From NCBI GenBank assembly GCA_017893485.1, contig CM030366.1, forward strand, positions 202,115,173 to 202,179,172: a stretch of DNA of 64,000 nucleotides, written 5' to 3'. The notes under the pieces are model-generated. The model saw nothing but the letters and a program-made list of their open reading frames with translations. It did no database searches and had not been told where the DNA came from. Source of the stretch: Hemerocallis citrina. Taxonomy: Eukaryota > Streptophyta > Magnoliopsida > Asparagales > Asphodelaceae. Made by a program: the position numbers and the translations under genes. Of the stretch, positions 59,501 to 64,000 are shown piece by piece. How positions within the stretch are numbered: the stretch's first letter is position 1; each line of letters begins with the position of its first letter.

Positions 59501-59561
59501 CGAGGGGGAAGGCCAGGATGAAGAGGAGGAGGAGGAGGAGGAGGAGATACAGAGAAGACAT
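46485..59561 (-). CDS. TSC10: 3-ketodihydrosphingosine reductase (TSC10/KDSR)
   Basis: Three exons, 59561-59013, 58380-58233 and 46783-46485, all with GT-AG introns and matching phases, giving 331 residues (plant TSC10 is about 327). It reduces 3-ketosphinganine to sphinganine with NADPH, the second step of sphingolipid synthesis, at the ER. Visible: an N-terminal hydrophobic anchor (residues 4-30), the Rossmann motif TGGSSGIG (47-54), ICNQG, the SDR catalytic Ser near 178, and YSASK with Tyr192 and Lys196. [17 protein letters not shown] follows, with a C-terminal hydrophobic part ending HAKKHSK. The start was chosen at the ATG directly before the anchor; an upstream in-frame ATG at 59762 would add 67 residues not usual for the family. 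Exon 1 is GC-rich. No frame damage is seen. Confidence 0.93.
47154..47487. mobile_element. Inverted-repeat MITE (334 bp)
   Basis: Arms of about 55 bp: GAGTCCCCTTCCGTTGTGCA on the left and its complement TGCACAACGGAAGGGGACTC on the right, continuing inward through GCCTTCCCGCCTTCGT with a few mismatches. The flanks are simple repeats (TA on the left, CT on the right), so no target duplication can be read and the superfamily is open. Confidence 0.75.
47485..47570. repeat. (CT)n-(AT)n microsatellite
   Basis: About 33 CT units with one interruption (CTTT near 47507), then about ten AT units. Confidence 0.95.
48074..48552. mobile_element. PIF/Harbinger MITE (479 bp)
   Basis: Termini GGGCATCTGTAGTCG and CAACTATGGATGCTC with TTA duplications (48071-48073, 48553-48555). 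The left TIR is nearly identical to that of the Harbinger element at 61457 (GAGCATCTGTAGTCG). No coding content. Confidence 0.85.
49539..53020 (+). mobile_element. hAT transposon (3.48 kb) in TSC10 intron 2
   Basis: Flanked by perfect 8-bp duplications CTACCAGG (49531-49538, 53021-53028). Termini TAGGAGTGGCAGACAGGCCG and, inverted, TAGGCATGGTTGGCGGGCCA. Both subterminal regions are GC-rich with GACCCG-type repeats. It encodes one decayed plus-strand transposase. Confidence 0.92.
50404..52502 (+). pseudogene. hAT transposase (BED finger and dimerisation domain)
   Basis: The ATG at 50404 opens a 129-codon frame ending just inside a BED zinc finger ([13 protein letters not shown], then a stop, then KKGKGTGTI). 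The middle is a string of stops and frameshifts. The hAT-like RNase-H-fold region is visible at about 51800-51990 ([20 protein letters not shown]). The C-terminal hAT dimerisation domain is clear at 52290-52490: [20 protein letters not shown] then [15 protein letters not shown] and [19 protein letters not shown] transposase of this family would excise the element and create 8-bp duplications, as seen around it. It is clearly inactive. Confidence 0.88.
53265..53994. mobile_element. Pogo-type (Emigrant/Lemi-like) transposon, deleted (730 bp)
   Basis: Termini CAGTAAAACCTGGATAAATG and, inverted, CAGTATAACCTTGATAAATG, flanked by TA. Both ends have the ATAATCTCGCTAA and TTCGGTCCC blocks known from plant pogo relatives such as Emigrant and Lemi1. 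A remnant of the transposase C-terminus is inside. Confidence 0.85.
53405..53603 (-). pseudogene. Pogo transposase C-terminal remnant
   Basis: The minus strand reads [20 protein letters not shown], an acidic stretch with [12 protein letters not shown], one stop, then [18 protein letters not shown]. This is the typical end of plant pogo (jerky/CENP-B-like) transposases. The DNA-binding and DDE domains are absent, so this is the deleted core of a once larger element. Confidence 0.7.
55738..56291 (+). pseudogene. Captured MADS-box (MIKC-type) gene fragment
   Basis: In 55738-55863 the plus strand reads HPVHRQVTF, a stop, then after a short deletion and frame change [15 protein letters not shown] followed by [12 protein letters not shown]. 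This is the MADS domain in its usual first-exon order. A GTATGT donor-like site follows at about 55864, then about 340 bp of intron-like DNA with an AG acceptor at 56203. [16 protein letters not shown] follows, as expected at the start of the intervening region and K domain. The PVHRQVTF spelling recalls AGL12-like proteins. MADS proteins are transcription factors; this copy lacks its start and most of the K domain. Confidence 0.8.
56296..56661. other. Unidentified gene-like DNA in the hAT-like element
   Basis: Open on both strands. The minus-strand frame from 56481 ([20 protein letters not shown]) contains a Thr-rich stretch; the plus-strand frame is Cys-rich from TTG repeats. Neither is recognised. 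It may be a second captured fragment. Confidence 0.3.
56935..56985 (+). promoter_or_regulatory. USE and TATA pair near the hAT-like element's right end
   Basis: GTCCCACATCG at 56935-56945 matches the plant snRNA upstream element. TTATAAATT follows 31 bases later, a spacing closer to Pol II snRNA genes. No snRNA sequence is found downstream; only the transposon end follows. It may be a captured promoter or chance. Confidence 0.35.
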
Positions 59562-59860
59562 GGAATTTTGACGGAAGAGGGAGATGAGATCTAGGGTTTC
59601 GAGGGAGATGAGAGGCATGTTGGGATTTGGAGGTTGGTAGGTGGCATTGTGGTGGGGATTGGAATTTAGGTGGAGTTTAAGAGAGTTAGTTGGTTTCGAA
59701 ATGAAGGCATGGATTTCAACGGAGCGCAGCGGAGATGGGGATGGAAGATGAATTGTGTGCACATCTGTCTGACGAGTTCAATGAAGTGCAGACGACCGGA
59801 GTTGAAGTTTCTAGCTCGTCAGTCAGTCTCAGATTGAGATGTTGCCTGGTCTATATAATA

Positions 59861-60056
59861 CTAGCAATTTACAAGTGCGATGTACGTTTTTTTTATATTA
59901 GTTATGTACGGACATTATATATCTTAATAATAAAAAAATTTAAATAAATAAATAAAAATAAAAACTCTAACGTAGTAACGAGTCGAACCTGAAACCTCCT
60001 TCATATTAGTTATGTATGTGCGTCATACATGTTGATAGATTGACAAATGACACTTA
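59861..60056 (-). mobile_element. Mini-Helitron, 3' part (minus strand)
   Basis: On the minus strand it ends with a degenerate hairpin (ACGTACATCGCACTTGT), then AAATTGCTAG followed by T. It aligns along its length with the mini-Helitron 43100-43286, including the GGAGGTTTCAGGTTCGA block. The 5' remainder is at 61360-61382, separated by an insertion. It lies 300 bp upstream of the TSC10 start codon. Confidence 0.75.
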
Positions 60057-61359
60057 GGGCCTGTTTGGTTGGAGGGGAATAGAGGAAAGGGGAGGGGAAG
60101 GGAGGGATTTTTTAAACTTTTCTTATTTGGTTCATTTTTTAGGAGTGGAGGGGAGGGGAATGGAGAAGTGCAACATTCCTCCTGAGTTAATTTTGGCTCC
60201 CCTCCAATATTGGGGGATTTTGAGGGGAGAGAAATTGAGCAAATTTTTGTATAGTTATTAGATTAAATTGCCCTCCTGAGTAATTCTTGTATTGTTTTAT
60301 CTTTTCTTATTATTCATTATCCTCTTTGACTAATTACCGTACTTCATTATCTCTCGTGATCCAAACTAATCTGAAAATTGGATGTAAGTACCTCAGTTAC
60401 AGAGGCACTTGTCATAAGCAAAAGTGCAGTCTATCTTAACTCAGAATACAGTTATTTCAATTTTTTAGTAGAGGTATTTGATTTCAAAATTGTTTGCTTT
60501 GATAGAATTTTATAATAAAAGAGGGGTTCTGACTATTTTTATAGATTTAATGTGAATAAAACAAAATCAAAAGGGCTATGGAGAATCAAATCACCGGTCA
60601 AATGGCTTTCAGCTTGGGGATAATATTTTAAATATTGTTCAATACAAGAGAATCAGCACTTAAAAATATACAGGTACGAGGACAAAGCATTTTGATTGAT
60701 CCTGAATCCCCACCAGATTCATATACTATTTCACCTTCTAGTGTCTTTACTGATTAAGTATCAAGAAACAACGCTCTATTGTGTTTTAATTCTCTCATGA
60801 ACCATGGACTTGGAAATAATAAAGTCTAATTTTGGCTCCCCACCAATATTGTTGTATTAGCAGACAACAGATAATTATTAATTTGTAAAAAGAAAACAAA
60901 AGTATTAGCAGAACTAGCAAACAAATAATTATTAATTTCATTAAGAACGAAATTCATGAACAAATCTACTTCTAACTTACTCTCCTTCAAACATTCATCA
61001 TGCCAATAATAAGCTTACTTAGTTGATTGCTTTAAATTTTGCATCTTCCCTTCTTATTATAAATGACTGAAGTATTTTCCTCAACCATGTGCAATTTTTA
61101 TAATAATCCAAACGAATGTCCTTACGGCTTACATAATGAGTTTTGTTAGACACTTGATTTTTTTTGTGGTTGAGTTTTGTTATAAAATGTAAAAGAGTAT
61201 AAAAGTAATTTTATTATAAAATATCTCCCCCCCCCCCTCCTCCTCCTTTGAACCAAATAGAGTCTTGATTAAAATCCTTCTCCTCCTTTTTCCTCCCCTC
61301 CCCTCCCCTCCCCTCCATTAAAATCCCCCTCCCCCCTCCTCCTTTGAACCAAACAGTCC
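60057..61359. mobile_element. TIR element inserted in the mini-Helitron (1.3 kb)
   Basis: Ends GGGCCTGTTTGGTTGGAGG and, inverted, GGACTGTTTGGTTCAAAGG. No coding capacity. The target copies are unclear (TTA on the left, TTC on the right), so a PIF/Harbinger-type origin is only suggested. The split Helitron confirms both boundaries to within a few bases. The right end has an internally repeated CTTTGAACCAAA block. Confidence 0.65.
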
Positions 61360-61382
61360 TTCTCCCATTATAGTATTAAAGA
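61360..61382 (-). mobile_element. Mini-Helitron, 5' end
   Basis: The minus strand reads TCTTTAATACTATAATGGG after an A, matching TCTTTAATATTATAATGAG at the start of 43100-43286. It is the missing end of the Helitron at 59861-60056. Confidence 0.75.
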
Positions 61383-61456
61383 TTAGATATGTGTGCTAAT
61401 TGCGCTAAATAAAATATTAAAAAACATAGTAGTGGTCAAAGTATTATGTGGGTTAA

Positions 61457-63942
61457 GAGCATCTGTAGTCGTCTTCCAAATTTTCAAATTTTCCAAAATA
61501 TAAGAATGAAGATGTTGTAGTCGTTGGCCAAAAACCCAAAAAAATGAGTTTTTGGTGAACAGTGACCGTCCAAATTTGGCAGACGATTTGGGATTTTGGA
61601 AAATATAGCAAACGGAAAAGGATTTATCGTCTGTTGCATCCGGCGGAAAAAAAAAACGTCAGAGAGAAGTTTACTGTTGTCAGAAGTATCGGACAAATTT
61701 TTTTCGTCCTAAAACAACTTAATTTAATACAGTCGATGGACGGGAAAAAATTTCTCGTACGAACGAAAAATTTAAAAAAATAGCTCAGACGGTAATCGAC
61801 TTTTCGTCCTTACCTAAAAAAATTTTAAAAAGCAAGGACGATAGAAGCTTTCTCGTCCCTTTATATGAAAAAATATTTGATTTTATAATTTCGAATTACC
61901 TATATACCCTTCTACTATCCCAACGTTCATATTCTCTTTTTTGCAACGGCCACGAAAAAAATTATCCTATAAATTATCAACCCCCTCTCACTCTCTGTTC
62001 GTCTAAAATTCATAGCTCAAACAAACCCATAAAAAAACGTCCTATCTGTTGTTCTCATTTCGTGGGGAAAACAAAAATAAAATTTGTTCTTCTTCAATTA
62101 GCTCTCTCCATCTTCGCTCAATCTTCTTCTTCCTCCTCCCCATATTTGTTCCAAATATGTTCAACCAAATCTCAACGTAGGGTATGATGCATTTTTCTGT
62201 CATGCAGTTGTACAGTACATGCCGTTCGAGCTGCACGCTCAGTTGGACCTGACTGATTTGGTATGATGAATGTCGAGTTAGCTTGTTGGTCGTATTCATA
62301 TACCCCAATCCCATTTTTCCTTTCATCCTCAACAATCATATTGTATAATATGATACACGTTTTCATAATATATGAAAGGCTGTCAGCATCCCAAAGTCTG
62401 GTTGGACCTCTAACAATAGCAAATCGTGCTGGTAATACCCCGAAGGCGCGTTCAACATCCTTCTGTGCTGCTTCTTACATTTGGGAAATTTTCTTCTCTT
62501 TCGATGTATCTGGGGCTGAGTAAGTCTTCACTATAGCTGCTAATGGTGGTTATATACCATCAGCTAAATAGTACCCCATGTTGTACATATGATTGTTAAT
62601 CACAAATTCAGCCGGTGGTGCACAACCATTAAGAATGTTGTCGAATAGTGGAGAACGGTTTAGAACATTAAGATCATTATTGCACCCTAGGCATTCCAAA
62701 GAATGAATGCCAAAACCATAGATCGTAAGATGTCACTGCTTCAAGAACGATAGTTGGTTCACGAACGTGACCGGTGTATTGACCATGCCAGGCTGCCGGA
62801 CAATTTTTTCATGCCCAATGCATGCAATCAATACTCCCTAACATTCCGGAAAAACCCCTAGATGAATTTTCTTCCAACAACCTTGCTACATCATCTAGCA
62901 TTGGATGTCTCATATATTGTGGGCCAAATAAATTAACAATTGTCACGCAAAATCGACGTAATGACTTCAAAACCGTACATTCGCCAATACGTATGTACTC
63001 GTCAACTGCATCGGCAGAAGATCCATATGCCAAATAGTGTATTGCGGCTGTAATTTTTTATGCGGGGATAATCCAAATGCTTTTGTTGCGTCTTGACATC
63101 GTAGAAAATACTGATCATAACTTACACATGGATTACCCGATTAAATAATTCTCGGCACATACGAAAACGTCGTCGAAATAAAGTGTCGCCAAAAATATGA
63201 TTTTCGGCAAAATAATCCCTGTGAAGACGTTTATCACCATCTTCTCTTTCACGACGATTGTACCGGCGGTGATTTGTATGTTGATCTTCTTTAACGACTA
63301 ATGACAAAAGATTCATAGGTGATTCATAATTATCGCAAGCATATCATTTTCATCGTCGGATGAAGTTGAGCCTGAAGAGGAGTAGTTCGGAGTTTCCATT
63401 TGAGAAGTGTTGATTTGGTTTGATTTGGTTTGGAGGTTCCATTTGACGATAGTTGGTTTATATAACCAATGAGATTATTGGATTCTTTGACCAGATTTTA
63501 CAAAACAAAAGGAGAAGTCAAAATTCCAATAGTGTGTGATTGGAATGTGACTTGAAATGGTGAAATGACATTTTTTGTCAAATGGTGATATGACATTTTT
63601 TGACAAATGGTGATTTGACTTGAAATGGAATGTGACTCTCCATACGTATCCGCAAAATGATAATTAAATTTTGGTGAAAATATCTCATTTTTGGCAAATG
63701 ACTAAACTGGACATAGTTGTGTTTTGTCATTTGTCTTTCTTTTTAACTCGTCACTAAAACATAACATATTGTCAAGTCAGTTTATAATATTCAGGCAAAG
63801 TTTCGCATGTACATTAAACAGTACAAATACAAATTATCAAGTCAGTTTATAATAAGATGACTCGTAATAATTATTGTTGTGTTCAACATTCCTATGCAAT
63901 ATCCATCTAGCCAACTACAATAAGCGATCTCCTGATATCGAT
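61457..63942 (-). mobile_element. PIF/Harbinger transposon, decayed, right end outside or lost
   Basis: Starts GAGCATCTGTAGTCG after a TAA-type target (61454-61456), the same TIR as the two MITEs. It contains the DDE transposase on minus (62118-63399) with a TATA box (minus, 63464-63458). Near 61968 a plus-strand TATA and leader-like sequence point inward, where a second gene (the Myb-like ORF1 of this superfamily) would be expected; none is seen. No inverted copy of the left TIR was found before 63942, where an LTR interrupts. Confidence 0.8.
62118..63399 (-). pseudogene. Harbinger (HARBI1-like) DDE transposase
   Basis: The likely start is the ATG at 63399 (METPNYSSSGSTSSDDE); a frameshift follows near 63320. 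Then come FRRRFRMCRELFNRVI and YLAYGSSADAVDEYIRIGE. The first catalytic Asp is in GFSGMLGSIDCMHW (about 62830), the second in NDLNVLNRSPLFD (about 62670), and the Glu in KDVERAFGVLPARF (about 62440). DLVEHIWNKYG and an acidic tail end at the TGA 62118-62120. Stops lie at about 62808, 62555 and 62470. This is the plant PIF-type DDE_4 nuclease that makes 3-bp TWA duplications; this copy is inactive. Confidence 0.88.
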
Positions 63943-64000
63943 TGTAACACCCCGCAAAAAATTGGAAATTACAATTTTGCCCCTGGGTGTTACGCACGTA
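63943..64000 (+). mobile_element. Start of a family 1 LTR, continuing past the window
   Basis: TGTAACACCCCGC followed by ATTGGAAATTACAATTTTGC is nearly identical to the minus-strand start of the solo LTR 7456-11104 (its 11104 end). Only 58 bases are inside the window. Confidence 0.8.

Noticed and set aside
58914..59594. 226-codon plus-strand frame rich in Glu and Gly
   Set aside because: It is antisense to TSC10 exon 1, which has clear SDR motifs; the frame is a by-product of GC-rich codons.

Overview
This is nuclear DNA from a flowering plant, probably a eudicot. It is AT-rich and has spliceosomal introns, nested LTR retrotransposons, CACTA, hAT, Mutator, PIF/Harbinger, pogo and Helitron DNA transposons, and one recognisable host gene with a close plant-type protein. 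The species cannot be told from the sequence. Nothing bacterial or viral in organisation is present. Coordinates were counted by eye; most element ends were fixed by target-site duplications (TSDs) read directly.

Layout. 1-1453: end of a CACTA transposon, apparently inserted in the LTR of a decayed Ty1/copia element (about 1457-7245, minus strand) that also carries a 506-bp LTR-like insert and a hAT MITE. 7371-27069: one Ty3/gypsy chromovirus (plus strand), opened by two long solo LTRs (7456-11104 and 13917-25935). The second solo LTR has itself received two further solo LTRs, a fold-back MITE and a complete copia element (20012-24477). 27070-30286: gene-poor DNA with two probable LINE tails. 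30296-42862: a Mutator-like element with 9-bp TSDs and terminal inverted repeats of about 460 bp. It carries two convergent genes, a plant mobile domain (PMD) gene on plus and a MURA-type transposase on minus, and a 4.7-kb solo LTR sits in its right TIR. 42863-46484: MITEs, a mini-Helitron, a SINE and a run of 39 G.

46485-59561 (minus strand): 3-ketodihydrosphingosine reductase (TSC10/KDSR), three exons, 331 codons, apparently intact. Its second intron is about 11.4 kb and holds a PIF MITE, an inverted-repeat MITE, a whole hAT element, a pogo/Emigrant-like element and a second hAT-like element that has captured a MADS-box gene fragment. 59861-61382: a mini-Helitron split by another insertion, upstream of the gene. 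61457-63942: a decayed PIF/Harbinger transposon. 63943-64000: start of another long LTR.

The sphingolipid gene is the only intact-looking host gene. Every transposon reading frame seen is broken, and many of the stops can be explained by single C-to-T or G-to-A changes, as expected for methylated, silenced elements.
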